From assembly GCA_003116875.1 (NCBI GenBank), contig BCKT01000008.1, forward strand, positions 537,924 through 601,923: DNA of 64,000 nt, in the 5' to 3' direction. The stretch's first letter is position 1; every line of letters begins with the position of its first letter. The notes under the pieces were generated by a model that saw only the letters and a program-made list of their open reading frames with translations, was not told the DNA's origin and made no database searches. This DNA is from Takashimella koratensis (lineage: Eukaryota > Basidiomycota > Tremellomycetes > Trichosporonales > Tetragoniomycetaceae). Positions 12,495-23,571 of this stretch are shown here, in pieces. A program made the translations under genes and the position numbers.

Positions 12495-12762
12495 TGCCCA
12501 TCCCCTCTTTTCGTCAAACCAGCTCAATTGCTCATCCTACATACACGTTGATCCCTATACTTGCCATGAGCGCAATATAAGCTGCCTCGCATGATTCGGG
12601 GGAGAACAGGTCTGCCGCTTCTGGCCGATTGGCGCAACATGGGTGGTCGAGAAGGAGTTTACTGACTCCTGGCCAGTTGACTGCACCGAGTTTGTGCACG
12701 GCTTGAGCGAGGAGGAGCCGTTCTTGGACCGATAGCTGGTTAGCCACGGCCGACTCGTTCAT
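9943..12762 (-). CDS. BRD8: BRD8/Bdc1-like bromodomain subunit of the NuA4 histone acetyltransferase
   Basis: The start at 12762 gives MNESAVANQLSVQERLLLAQ and then a SANT/Myb-like block AVHKLGAVNWPGVSKLLLDH. A conserved helix follows (PAPDAMKPL after the intron 12544-12366, then VNLRLAQTFYVARMQELKDD). The middle, about 12,000-10,650, is a long acidic Glu/Asp/Lys/Ser low-complexity region that is probably disordered. The C-terminus is a bromodomain read from about 10,390 to 9,943, with DDCLQLMMGLQNDAPDYFEI, VKRPMDLRTVKMRIKDG, then MMYNRPRTAVYDMAKEML. The N-terminal SANT plus C-terminal bromodomain plan is that of BRD8, which binds acetylated histones within NuA4. The Tyr of DYFEIVKRPMDL and the Asn of MMYNR, the usual acetyl-lysine contacts, are present. 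One intron carries a 38-base homopolymer, described separately. Confidence 0.85.
12457..12494. repeat. 38-base poly-C tract in a BRD8-like intron
   Basis: An uninterrupted run of 38 C on the + strand lies inside the intron 12544-12366. Because the gene is on the - strand, the pre-mRNA would carry G38. It is flanked by ordinary sequence (CTTGAT before, TGCCCATCC after). Confidence 0.95.
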
Positions 12763-13076
12763 CGTGGAGGTATCGTGGGAGAGTATGAATAGAGAGTAAT
12801 GGAGAGGAGGAGTGAATGAAAGAGGGTAGGGTGATGTTGGGAGATGGAGAGGATGGATGGATGGATGGAAGTAACGTTGTCGTGTTGTTCAATCCAGCTG
12901 GCAAAATGCTCGATGAAAACCAACAACTGCTTTTAGTAAATATGAAGATGAAAGAATGATGTGACTATTAGCAAACTCCGGGCATGGTCATTGCCTGCAT
13001 CAACCCACCAACCTCCTTGTGCTCCGTCGTCACCGTCTCATCTACCTCCAGACCAACGACTCCCCTGACTGACAGC
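12763..13076. promoter_or_regulatory. Shared divergent promoter region, BRD8-like / CSN7
   Basis: This 314-base spacer between divergent start codons contains a (GGAT)4 run at 12851-12868 and several GAGG-rich segments on the BRD8 side. No TATA box was recognised. Confidence 0.5.
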
Positions 13077-14545
13077 ATGGCAGACTCGACCGCCAAGCTG
13101 GAGGCGTTCATCCTCCTTGCCCGTTCATCCAAGGGCTCTTCAGCCGCCAAGCTCGTCTTTGACGCGACTGCCGCAGTGAGTCTGACCTACCATCAACCAT
13201 CTGCTCTTATATAGACGTGATGAGCATATCAATACTGACTTGATCGTATCAGCCTGGAGTCTATACTTTCGCAGAACTGATAGACCAGCCCAATATCCAA
13301 GCTGTAAGCCTTAGTCATCTCTAACATCGATCCAGAGCAAGACTCTCTTGTCCTGAACCTGTCAACCAAGTAACGAAGAGCTCGACTGATGATGAACCAC
13401 CAGCTGTCTTCCGACCCATCGTTCGAGAAACACGTCAAGCTATTGAACTTGTTCGCATACGGCTCGCTCACCGACTATCTTGCAACACCTGATGCTTTCC
13501 CTCCATTGACGACATCACACACGACCAAATTGAAACACCTCACCCTCGTCTCGCTTGCGCACAAGCAAAGAGTACGCCCTGTTTCTTCCTTCTTCCGGTT
13601 CCTCTCTCACCTTGTTTCCATCTGCTCTAGAGTCATAATGATCTTGCATCCTTCCCGCTTTCCTCCCTTCAACACAATCAGATCCCAGCGTGAACGGTAG
13701 CTGACTCTCCCAGACACTTGGGTATCAGCACCTTCTAGAGACATTGCAGATCTCGTCCACCCGCGAGCTCGAGGACCTTATTATCGACGTCATTTACAGC
13801 GGCCTTCTCGGCGGGAAGATCCACCACCACGAGCAAGTGCTTCATGTCGACTGGGTGGCGGGGCGAGACGTTTCTCCCTCGGACCTTGTGCAGATGCGTG
13901 ACGGTCTTGCGAACTGGTGCGTCCTCCTCTCACCCCGACCTTCCTTACCCATTCACCATTTACCACTCGCCTAATACGTGGTTCTAATCATGGTGTTTCT
14001 CAAATTGCTGACGCCGGTGACATGATCTAGGTGCCGTAACGCCTCGACACTCCTCTCCGCTCTCGACGTACAGATCAACCAAGCTCGTGAGAGAGCAAGC
14101 GACGACGCCCTCTATGCAGCCGAGTACAACCGCGTTCGAGACGCGACGTACCAAGATGTCGTATCGACGGGCTGGCAGAAGATCCTACACGAGAGCTCAA
14201 AGCGCAACGCACGGAGCGGAGGCGGTGGGGGTGGAGGTGGAGGAAGTAGCGGTGTGTTCGGGCCTACATCGTCAGGGGAGATGGAGGCGCCGTCGTTCTC
14301 GACCGCACCGTTGTCGATGAAGAGCGAGGGCGATGGGCGCTCGGGTCGTATGTGGGTGCGCTAGTTGATTACCCCTATCACGTCATCTATCACCCTTCCC
14401 CACACCACCTTCTCTGTATCCGTTCCTCTATCTTCACACCCACCCCCGTATGGGCCGCTTTAATATCCTCGGTTGAAATAAACTGACCTCTTGTCCAGGG
14501 CTAATCTCGCCCGGAGTGCAGAACAAGGCGAGGCTCCAAGCCTAA
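13077..14545 (+). CDS. CSN7: COP9 signalosome subunit 7 (PCI domain)
   Basis: The first exon 13077-13175 encodes MADSTAKLEAFILLARSSKG and onward. Further exons give FEKHVKLLNLFAYGSLTDYL, then LGYQHLLETLQISSTRELED, LIIDVIYSGLLGGKIHHHEQ and VDWVAGRDVSPSDL. This order of helices and the winged-helix segment is the PCI domain of CSN7, a scaffold subunit of the COP9 signalosome that removes NEDD8 from cullins. The protein is about 290 residues, near the usual size. A Gly9 run and a Ser-rich tail follow the helical repeat. The final exon is uncertain: the GTATGT donor gives an end at 14545, while a weaker GTGCGC donor would allow other ends, one at 14571. The main identification does not depend on this. 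Confidence 0.88.
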
Positions 14546-14995
14546 GGGCGTCCAAACGATCCAAAGACTGATCTATACCCCTCACCATCGACCCACTGTT
14601 CCACCTGCCCGATCATCAGTGCACCTTTAGTTCACTGCTTCCCACATCACAAGAATAGATATTTAAAACCTCTGCCTTCGCGTCCCGCTGGTAAAGAACG
14701 TTTCTCTCCCCTTTGTTCTGGGACCTATCTCGATCCCGAACCTGACAGGGTTGCATGCTCTGTATTGTTGTACATACCCTCCTCGATGAGAGGCAGTCAT
14801 GATGAGAGGCAGTCATGTATATGCTTTTTAAATCGACCGAGCTAGCTCAGGTTGTTGAGCTATTTTTTCCTCTGCTCCGTCCCCGTCATCGTCCCTCTTT
14901 TCCTAGCTAGCACACCGCCTTTTTCCAACTTTTGACGCGCACAGCTCGCAGTTCTCTTTCACCTTGTATACCTACCATCCACCAACTGCCCGAGT
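14546..14995. other. Intergenic region between CSN7 and the small membrane-protein gene
   Basis: This 450-base region between two same-strand genes should contain the CSN7 3' end and the next promoter. It carries a perfect 16-base tandem duplication at 14785-14816 and a short T-rich then C-rich leader before the next ATG. No gene is supported. Confidence 0.5.
14785..14816. repeat. Perfect 16-bp tandem duplication
   Basis: The unit GATGAGAGGCAGTCAT occurs twice without a gap or mismatch, at 14785-14800 and 14801-14816. It is too short to be a mobile element and looks like a local replication slip. Confidence 0.9.
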
Positions 14996-15726
14996 ATGTC
15001 AGGCTACGAGCGCGTCCCTACCTCCGACTTGGACGCTACACACCCTTCGGGGGCCTCACCACGGACAGCGAGCGAGGATCTGCACGACGAGCCTCCGCTG
15101 AGCCGAGACCAGCCGCTCTCCGCATCGACGCGAGCGGAATTTAACCGACCTGCACCGGCTTGGTGGAAACGCATTGCAGTGGTATTTGCCATGTTGTTCT
15201 TTGGATGGTTAGCGGTCAGATTAGGAGGACTGGGGTCGAGAAAACCGCAGGTCATTTACGCTACGAGGTGAGTTGGGTGCCTACCTATCTCATCTTCTGT
15301 TTTGTTCTTCCTCTCCCTCTTACCTTCCGTTCCGGATTGCGTCAGCTTCAGACCTATGTCTGCGTATCCCATTTCCTATCTCTTTCGGTTTACTGTCCCC
15401 AGATTTTCGACTAAATCGTCTAACCCAAACTGATCCATCCCCTTCAACTCTTTCTTGGGATCTGTAGATATTCTGACGAATTCAAATACCGACCCGCCGC
15501 TTCACCCGTGATCACGGAACACCTGAAAGACGGCCGGATCCGAATCCGCGGTGCGAGCGTTGCGGCCATGGGGGTTAGGGAAGAAGATATCCCCAAGTCT
15601 CCAGCTCAGAAGAAGCGGGAGGAGGAAGAGAGGGTGCGCGAGGCGAGGGAGGCGGCAAAGGCGAGGTTGGGGTTGAAGAAAAAGGGTGGGAAGGGCAAAG
15701 GAGGGAAGAGAAGTACAGAGCCGTGA
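14996..15726 (+). CDS. Small single-pass membrane protein with a basic C-terminus, family unknown
   Basis: Two exons (14996-15267 and 15468-15726) join to 176 residues. Residues 1-58 are polar. One hydrophobic helix follows (WWKRIAVVFAMLFFGWLAV), then YSDEFKYRPAASPVITEHLK, which looks globular. The end is a charged helix (PAQKKREEEERVREAREAAK) and a Lys/Gly-rich tail. There is no cleavable signal peptide, so this is probably a type II or tail-region anchor in an internal membrane. The compact plan is reminiscent of small ER or mitochondrial proteins, but I do not recognise the family. The splice (donor GTGAGT, acceptor TAG) restores an Arg codon and keeps the frame. Confidence 0.75.
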
Positions 15727-15888
15727 TAGGTATGCAGTCTACATGCGGACATCATTAGGAGACAGTATTAGGAGGGTATGGTCTATGTGGGTCAGGCGGC
15801 AGTCAGGCCTGCGGCCAGGGAGGGAGGTCGAACGACGCTTCTAGGCGCTGGAACGCGAGCTATGGTGCGGCAAGTCAGAAGACGCGGG

Positions 15889-17668
15889 TCAAAGTCGTAG
15901 GTCAGCGATCTGGAAGTGCTGGAGGCCTCTCCACAGGCTGTACTCACGCGGAGAGTCGAGTCCTGTTGCGTGAAGATAAACCTAAACCGGTGTGGGAGGG
16001 GGTCGGCGTCCAAAACACTGGTTGGGTTCTGGGGAGCGTGACAGGTGACCACAGCGTCAGTGGAGCTCTGATTGGTGTTCAAGCATAGAGCCAGGAGTAC
16101 GAGACAATGCGGCAGAGAGAACTGACGATATGGACTCGATGCGCGATCATTCGCTTCATGAGCTGGGCAGTCGCTTCTACTGGATCTTTGCTCAGGCCCA
16201 AAGTCTTGACGACCCGCGAGAGGTCGAGGATAAAGTACACCCCCGCGGTGGCCGATACGAAGCTAGTTTCGCGTGACGTCAATGTACCATCATCAACGCC
16301 AACTAACACCTTCACGTTCCCAACAGTTAAGCTGCCGGCTCATGACGCTTACCTGAGCTTATGATAGCTTGCCCACGCAGCGCACAAATCCATCGCCCAT
16401 CCGAGCTCTTTCTTATTCTTCGCCAACAACCCATCCAACCTCTTCTCATCCCTCAACAGTTCGCTAACCGCCGCGTCAGCCACTCCACTAATCGGAGTGG
16501 CATTCAGTGCCGTCTCCACGCTCCTCCGGACCTCGGCGTTCTCAGTGACCAGCAGGGCGGCTTTGAGAGCCGAACACCCGAGGTCCTTTGTCGGACCGGC
16601 AAGGACGTGGATGTTATTGAGCATGGGGGAGGAGGCGGACCACGCTGGGAGAGAGAGGACGGATGTGAATGGGACAGGAGTGGGGTCGAGGGTCGTGCAG
16701 AAGACGCTGTTGGCGAAGATCTCATCAACTATTAGGTGGACTCTGAGCTGGGACATGTCAGTTTGGCACAGCCGTGTGAGAGACAGAGGAGGGAAGAAGT
16801 CTCACTTCAGCTGCGAGGTTGATGTACCCCTCGATCGTCTGGAAGGGGTAACACTGGGCAAGTGGATTATGTGGGTTACACAGGAGGATACACTTTATCG
16901 GTACCCCTTCCGCTGCGCTAATCTTGGCCCGTTGTCGGAGGAGAGAAATCGCTTCCATGGAGAACGAGTCGCCAGTGGCTGGAACGTGGGCGAGCACGGG
17001 GACAGCACCGGCTGGGTAAATGATGTCGCGCTCGTAGTCGTCTATCCCGAGTCAGTTGGGCATCTTCGCGAGTTACGAAGGGCGCGAAGTTGCTCACGAT
17101 AATAGGGCTACCACAGGACGAAAAATTCAAACAGGCAGTTCAGCTACAGCTTGGTAAGGAGAGTGATGTGTGGAGCCTCACCGCCGTCATGAGCACACCG
17201 TCTCCTGGATCACACAGCGTCCAGACCAGGTGGGCAAGCAACGCCCCTACTCCTGGACCGGGAACCGAATTGGCTCTCGTCACCTTCCTAACCGGGTTTT
17301 GGCGGTTCACATATGCCGGAAGAAGCTCGGCGAGCTGAGTGATCGATGAGCGGAGGAGGGTCGTGCGGTATTTGAGATGCTGAGCGCGGACTGTCGCTTG
17401 ATGGATTATCTGTGAGTCGAGTCAGGTGGGATGGTGAGTGAGAATTGCTTACTGGGAGAATTTCAGACGAGAGGAGAGAGTTCTCAGCTGTGGATAGGTT
17501 GATGACGCCGTCTAGATGCAGCTCGGGGTCAAAGTATGGTCCGTTTGGTGCTGGGCTAGGTGGATCAAGTCAATAAGACAGTCACTCGGGTCAGATCGCA
17601 ACGTACAATGGAGACGTCTTGGATTTGAACCTGTCTAGTCTTTCAGCAGCTCGAGTAGAGAGCGCCAT
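15889..17668 (-). CDS. Fold-type I PLP aminotransferase, ACC-synthase-like, with a diverged lysine motif
   Basis: The start at 17668 gives MALSTRAAERLDRFKSKTSP. Family blocks appear in order: GVINLSTAENSLLSSEIL, then ILLCNPHNPLAQCYPFQTIE (cofactor-ring Asn), VHLIVDEIFANSVF (Asp for the PLP nitrogen) and LAGPTKDLGCSALKAALLV. The Lys of TKD aligns with the Schiff-base lysine. In this class the motif is normally S-K-D-x-G-x-x-G-x-R; here the second Gly is Ser or Ala and the Arg is Lys. The C-terminal domain includes GVYFILDLSRVVKTLGLSKD and RFRFIFTQQDSTLR. ACC-synthase-like fungal enzymes use S-adenosylmethionine or other amino acids, but this substrate cannot be assigned. The last exon is short; stop at 15889 depends on the acceptor near 15909. 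The gene ends 162 bases from its convergent neighbour. Confidence 0.75.
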
Positions 17669-18523
17669 GGTGAGTGATACAGCTCGAAGGCAGGTAGCAG
17701 TCAGCCGTGAGTGAAAGGTGAATCAAACATGAGTAGATAGCGAGAACATTGAGCAAGAGACAAAATGCAAGTATCGGCGCTCGCCGATGACCCTCGCGGT
17801 ACTCGTTCAATCGGGGAGATTATGGCGCGATAAAGTGCGGCATATATTGATTCGACTGATAAGGCTGGCAGGAAAAGATAAGCGTTTTGGTCCAATCTTC
17901 ACTCGACCTAGTACACGGTCTGAGATCGACGCAGAATTGCGACGCGCATACAGCTTGGCACATACTTAGACACACGACCACCTCGATCTGGGGGTCCCCC
18001 GTCTAGATCAAGCTAGATCCTGAGCGACAGCCACCTGTCACGCGTCACCATCAACCCATCAACCCATCAGTCCATCCGTAATCTCCATCAATACGCCAGC
18101 GCACTAGCCATCAGATCACTCATCATTTCATCAAACCTAGGTCTACCTTTCGCCCTTGGTTTATTTGCCTTTTCAGGCATCTCGGTCTCATACGCACGCG
18201 CATCAAGGAGGGTAAAGGGAGGATGGAAAGGAGGCGACAGTGTGTGAGGGAGGAGAGGAGAGGAGGGGTGACGCCGTGACACTGACTGGGTAACGCTGTG
18301 TGATGGGTGGAACGGTATACGAGGCCGGAAGGGTCTGGAACGGGAGGGGCCAAAGGGAGGGGCAAAAGGGCAGCACGCGGAGGCAACGGCAAAGGCAAAG
18401 GCAGAGAGACACACACACACGACGTGACCACTTGCACTTTGCAACAACTCCTTCAGTTTCTCTTTCATCCACCTCCTCACTCGCAAGCACTACCTCAGTG
18501 CCAGCTAGCACCTATCATCCGAC
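17669..18523. other. Divergent region between the aminotransferase and RING/TRAF genes
   Basis: This 855-base region should contain two promoters. It holds an ATCAACCC-type short tandem (about 18050-18068), a small ACACAC run near 18410, and a possible tiny minus-strand reading frame ending at 18088 that is discussed among the findings. No gene is confidently supported. Confidence 0.45.
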
Positions 18524-20931
18524 ATGACACTCGGCACCTCTCCCGAGGTCATCTACAACTATGTCGAAGACGTAGACCCGAATCTGGTACGTTCCTCTCT
18601 TCGTCTTCTTTGTCCATCCGTTACCTGCGGCCCGAGCGCTGTCTCCCCTCTCATTTCCAACTCCTTTTCACCGAGCTCTACTGACACTCTTCCCTCCCTC
18701 TCTGAAAACGTTCAAAACCACTTCACTCTCCCCCCATCCGACTACCGACTACAGACCTGCGCGATATGTCAATCCGCCCTCGTCGATCCCGTGACCACTT
18801 CCTCATGCAAGCACACCTTCTGTCGAGACTGCATCACCCGTGCAATCTCTCACAACCCTTCATGCCCTATCGACCGATCCGCCCTCACACTCTCCTGCTT
18901 GGTCGATACCGAGCCCCTCGTCAAACTCATGCTGGACGAGCTTCAGGTCCGATGCGACGCAGAGGGATGCGGGATAGTCATGCAGAGGGGCCTCCTCTTG
19001 GCACACCTCAGAACATGTACACAGAGCTTCGTAACCTGCGGAGACGAAGGATGCGGGCTGTCCGTAAGTCTAGGCTTAGAATGAGGACCACGATGCTGGT
19101 GAGATGGAGCTGAGACACGACAGATGGTAAGACATAGGCTGCCGCATCATCGAGCATACGAGTGTTTCCAGCGCAAAATGGAGTGCGACAAGTGCGGCTC
19201 GGTCGTTACGTTTCGAGAGAACAAAGTGAGCCCTTGCTCAACAGGCCCATGCGCCGTCTTCATACTGTCACACTGACCGGCCGGCTCATCTTCCAGACGC
19301 CCACTCATCAGGAGCAAGACGCCCAAGCGTGCGATCTCTGCAACCAACCAGGTACGCCTTTGCCCCTCCGCCTCTCTCTCACCCTGCCCATTGCGCCCCT
19401 GCTCACCTTGATCCCAGCGACGCCCAACAAACACATGCACCAATGGGCATGTCCCGGAGTCCGGGTCCCTTGCACACACTCTACCCGCGGCTGCCCCTCC
19501 ATTGTCTCCCGATCCGACCTCTCGACTCACCTTTCCAGCTGTCCATTCGAAGCCCTCTCATCCTTCTTCGAAGCCAACGACGCCCGCTTGAAAGCTATCG
19601 AGCAGCGCAACGGTGCCCTCGAAGAAGAATGCAAAGCACTTCGACGAGAAGTCAGGACGTTGAGCCTTGCCCCGAGTGCAGGGTTTTATCGGTCGTTGCA
19701 AGAGGCAAATGCAGAGGCGCTGGCGTTTCCCCCAAGTCCGCCGCTTATTCGCCAATCGTCGCAGTCGCACAGCCGCGAGGAGTCAGACGCTACAGAGGTC
19801 CCAGAAACTAGCATGCAGCCATCAACGACAGTTCCAGACAGCACAGAACCGACGACGGAGGTGACCGAGGTCACAGGTAGCCAACCAGGAGCGACTTCAG
19901 CAGCACCGGTCGAGTCAGAGCCACAAGAGTTCCTTTCTCAGCCAAGGCGCAACTTTGGCGTTTGGACATTGAACCGACTCGCATCGATCCCGTCGACATC
20001 CGAGGGGCTCGATCAGGTTGTAAATGCCCTTCGAGGTATCGTGCTGCACCTTGCGGCGGGCCTCGACTCGGCCGAGCGCCGCTCTGAAGTGTGAGTTGAC
20101 GTGGGCCGGGACTGAGAGCTGGGAAAACACAGAGCGATGCTAACGGCTACATGCGTAGGCGGATGACGACAGAGACACTGAGAGTGCTGGACGAAGTTGG
20201 GAGTCTCCGAGCCATTGTCAGCTCCATGCGGCGTCGTGAGCTGTGCGGTCCTGACTGGTGCAGACAGACTAAATGCTGACTGTAATGCTACCGCTCCCAC
20301 GAATAGAGGTGATGACCGACCTTCCTGCCTCGCCATACACTTCCCGCTTCTCCCTCACTCACTCGCTCACCACCCAGACCACCTCATCTGCGGTGTCAGC
20401 CATCATGACTCCTACCTCATCTGCAGGGTCCAGCATCGATTCCGTCCGAAGCAGCATGATCAGTGCCGCCCGACGCGGCAGTGAACAGTTAGCCGACTCT
20501 GCACTTGACTCCAACCCTCACTCGCGCGGCCCGCCTCCACCCCTTTCTTCGAGCCAGTCTGAAGGCGACGCACTCGTTACTGCCGCTCTGGGCGCATGGA
20601 GGCCTCCGATCCGTGAATCTGTCGTGTTCTCGGATCAAGGTGTACATGTATCTACAGCGTCGAGGAGGTCGTCAGCGAGCCTGGCGACAAACTCGGGTGG
20701 ACAGCCAAGTAGTGTCGGTGTAGGCAGGTCAGCGATGGGCGTGAGCGGGCATTGGACAGGAAGACCATGTGCGATACCCGTGGAGCAGAGCGTGACAGCT
20801 ACTGCGCCGCCACGTCGAAGTGAGTAAGCAACTGTCAAATGAAGTTGGGCAACTACTGACGCGCATTGTTAGGATTGAGCCAGTTGGGATCGACATTGCG
20901 TCGGACAAGGTCAAACAGACAGAACCTGTAG
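18524..20931 (+). CDS. RING and TRAF-type zinc-finger protein, probable E3 ubiquitin ligase
   Basis: The first exon (MTLGTSPEVIYNYVEDVDPN) is followed by a RING: CAICQSALVDPVTTSSCKHT, FCRDCITRAI and CPID give the C-x2-C ... C-x-H-x2-C-x2-C ... C-x2-(D) pattern, so the final ligand is Asp. Two TRAF-type finger regions follow (RCDAEGCGIVMQRGLLLAHL; then MECDKCGSVV, CDLCNQP and CTHSTRGCPSIVSRSDLSTH). A short coiled coil comes next (RNGALEEECKALRREVRTL). The long C-terminal half is Ser/Thr/Pro-rich and probably disordered, with an Arg-rich end. RING/TRAF proteins usually recruit E2 enzymes and self-associate through the coiled coil, so ligase activity is inferred. The last splice uses the donor near 20825 and ends at TAG 20931. 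About 600 residues. Confidence 0.78.
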
Positions 20932-21183
20932 CTGGGCTACAGAGGGCCACATCGTTTCTCTTCATTCGCTCTCACGATAAACGCAATTCAAATGATCGGT
21001 ATGCCATGAACATTTACACTAGCTACGTACATACAAGTTGACTCGGTGTTCTTCACCATCGTATCATACCCAACGCCTTCGACATACGAGCTCTACTTTA
21101 CTCGGTTCACAGTATGCCATATCCTATTGTATCCTATGCAAAGACATACCTGACTCACACACATCTGTTGGAGACCCCACATA

Positions 21184-22750
21184 TCATTGCTTGGGCTTGA
21201 AGAAACTTGTCAATTTGGACATGCCACCAGTATTGACTTTCTTCAACGCCTCGACACCTTTGGAGGTTGCAGGTGCTTTCCGCTTCGCACCTGCGCCTGA
21301 ACCCTTGCTTTCAGATTTGTGTACAGGCTGCGAGGCGGCAAGCGCGGCAGCGGTGACGTTGGCTTGGTGTGTTTGAAGCGCACTAAGGCTGAGAAAGGCA
21401 GTTAGCGTAACGGTCAGTGCGTGATGCAGGGAAGATGATTGAGATTGTGGACTTACTCGTAAGACTCAATGAGAAGGGTGAGCAAGTTGGAAGGGATGTA
21501 CTGCGCGACATGATCGATCGCGGCTCGGCTCCGCGCCTCTGCGTCCACATCAGTCCCATATCCAATTACGATTCAGCTCCCTAGTCGGACCCGCCCAAGC
21601 CCCACACTCACGCTCGACGAGGTTTGCGTCCACCCCAGTCGCGAGCAAACCGTCGCGACTCAGCCCACGGACCAGGTGGTCAAATTTCTCAAAGTGTTCT
21701 GGCCTTGCCAGGTGTGCAACTTTGGCGCGGAGGTGGAATAGAACCAGGTCACGCGAGGGTCTAAAGTAGCTCGTTTGACTAGGTTTGGTATCTGCAGGAG
21801 TGAAATGAACGACCATGTCTATGATGTGGCCACGAACAAAGAGATGAGGGCGTGACATACCGTTAGATCCTGACGCCTCGTCGACGACAGTATCAGGGAC
21901 AGCTGATAGGTCGCCCAAATCAGCAATGTTCCCACCGAATAGAATGCTATTACCAAACCCGACCTACTTTTGCGCTCACAACAAGCCCTGAATGCCCTGC
22001 GTACGCTCTTCATCTCCAACAACCGCGCGACGTCTGGGTTTTCTTGAGTCGATCGCGGTCCGGCGTCGCTCGTGAATGCGGGCCGTAGGGAGAAGGCGTG
22101 CAGAGCCGATGCGGTAGAGAGGAGGTCGGACAGGGGTTGGAAAGGAGGTACGATGGAGGAGTCAGACTGAGCATGGGCGGTCAGTGTGAGTGACGTAGCG
22201 AGGGGAGGTGGCGGAGGCGGAAGGGAAAAGAAGGGGAGGGCTTAGGACGCACGGGTAGCAGAGCCATGATGATTGGGATGACAAGGAAGAGCGGATCGAT
22301 AGGGTGGTGGATCAGTATGGAGCCAGCTGAAAAAGTCGTCAGCTTATACGCCTTCAGACTCTTTAGCTAACCATCTATTTTGTCGTCATCGATAAACCAG
22401 GTTCGCCCCTTTGATCCGGAGACCTTGACGACTTCGCAGAGACCGTCTTTCCCCGATGTTGCATAAGGCAAATACATCTGCGCCTGGCCTATGAGTCCAG
22501 CGTGGGGGTAGTAGAGACGTTTCAGCAGGGTCAGTGTTGTCTGGTCCACTGAGATGAGTTGCAAAAGAGAGACTGACCTGTCCGAGGATGTGGAAGGCGC
22601 ATATATCGATACGACGAAGCGAGGTCGACCTCTGGATGGAGTTGGCAGCTGGTCCGAGCGCAGAGGAGTGGGATATAGCTGCAGATGCACAAAGATGCAC
22701 GTGGGAATGATCTGTGACTCACCTTCACTGATGATTGAGATGTAGTCCAT
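21184..22750 (-). CDS. RNASEH2B: Ribonuclease H2 subunit B
   Basis: The start at 22750 gives MDYISIISE, spliced to AISHSSALGPAANSIQRSTS. An exon with RTWFIDDDKIDG follows, then SILIHHPIDPLFLVIPIIMA. The HPxDPxFLxIP block is the hallmark of RNase H2B/Rnh202, the wrap-around subunit that forms a triple-barrel fold with subunit C and supports removal of ribonucleotides from DNA. A helical segment (PDVARLLEMKSVRRAFRACC) and a basic nuclear tail follow. The last residues GGMSKLTSFFKPKQ look like a PCNA-interacting (PIP) box with Met in place of the first Gln. In animals this subunit links the enzyme to PCNA in the same place. Five or more short introns are present. About 350 residues. Confidence 0.85.
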
Positions 22751-23239
22751 GCTATTGATGACCTTTGCTGTTCAAGACAAACGATGGACCGACATGAACA
22801 CGACCTCTCGTTTACGTTCTCTTGACGCGTCTAAATTTCAGACCAGGACACCATGAAACGACCCAGTCCATTTTGTCTCGGCAATATTACCCCTCGGCCC
22901 CCGACGCCCCCTCTCGTGCCTGAACACTGTCCGTCATTTCCGCACCCGCCTCCACCTCGGCCCAACCTCCACTTTCACACTCCACTGGGTGCAATCTTGC
23001 CGCCGATCTAAGTTAGGACAGCATGTACACTACCTGTCTTCGGCAAGATACGATCATTGACACCCGAGGTTAGCAGCTGACGACAGCTGACAGAATTGAC
23101 TAACTACAGGACCGGGTGGGTTATATAAACACCCATCCAACAAACCAACGAAGCCGCACCGGATCTGTCACTACCCTCTTCCTTCACCCAATCTCCAACA
23201 AGACACAACCCCACAAGCCCCAACGGCGAATCGACAAAG
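22751..23239. promoter_or_regulatory. Divergent promoter region, RNase H2B / SDR1
   Basis: This 489-base spacer holds the 5' ends of both genes. A clear TATA box lies near the SDR1 end (listed separately). A C-rich segment at about 22,860-22,990 is of low complexity. No gene seen. Confidence 0.5.
23122..23129 (+). promoter_or_regulatory. TATA box of SDR1
   Basis: TATATAAA lies 118 bases before the ATG at 23240, in the context GGTTATATAAACACC. The paralogue downstream has a TATA box at a similar distance, which supports both. Confidence 0.65.
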
Positions 23240-23530
23240 ATGCCGTACTTCAAGCTCAACCTCGAAATGCTCTACTTCCTCTTGTCGCAATTCACGCGAC
23301 TTCCCCCACCCCTCAAGAACGGGCCCACCAACCCGATCGAGGGCAAAGTCGTCATTCTCACCGGCGCCAACAGCGGTGAGTAGGAGTGATAATCCAGTTA
23401 CCAGCCCACCTTCTGGTGTCTCAACCCTATTCCATCTCCATCCCTCCCACCCGAGGCGTTTGGAAGCGTGGCCTTTGAGCAATTACATGGCAACTGCTAC
23501 GTTCACTTACCCCCTTATCTCAGTCTCGCT

Positions 23531-23571
<41 letters not shown>

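Noticed and set aside
18203..18511. Minus-strand Cys/Leu/Pro-rich frame upstream of the RING gene
   Set aside because: It lacks domain similarity and overlaps the probable leader of the RING gene; only the tiny downstream frame at 18088-18180 was kept as a low-interest candidate.
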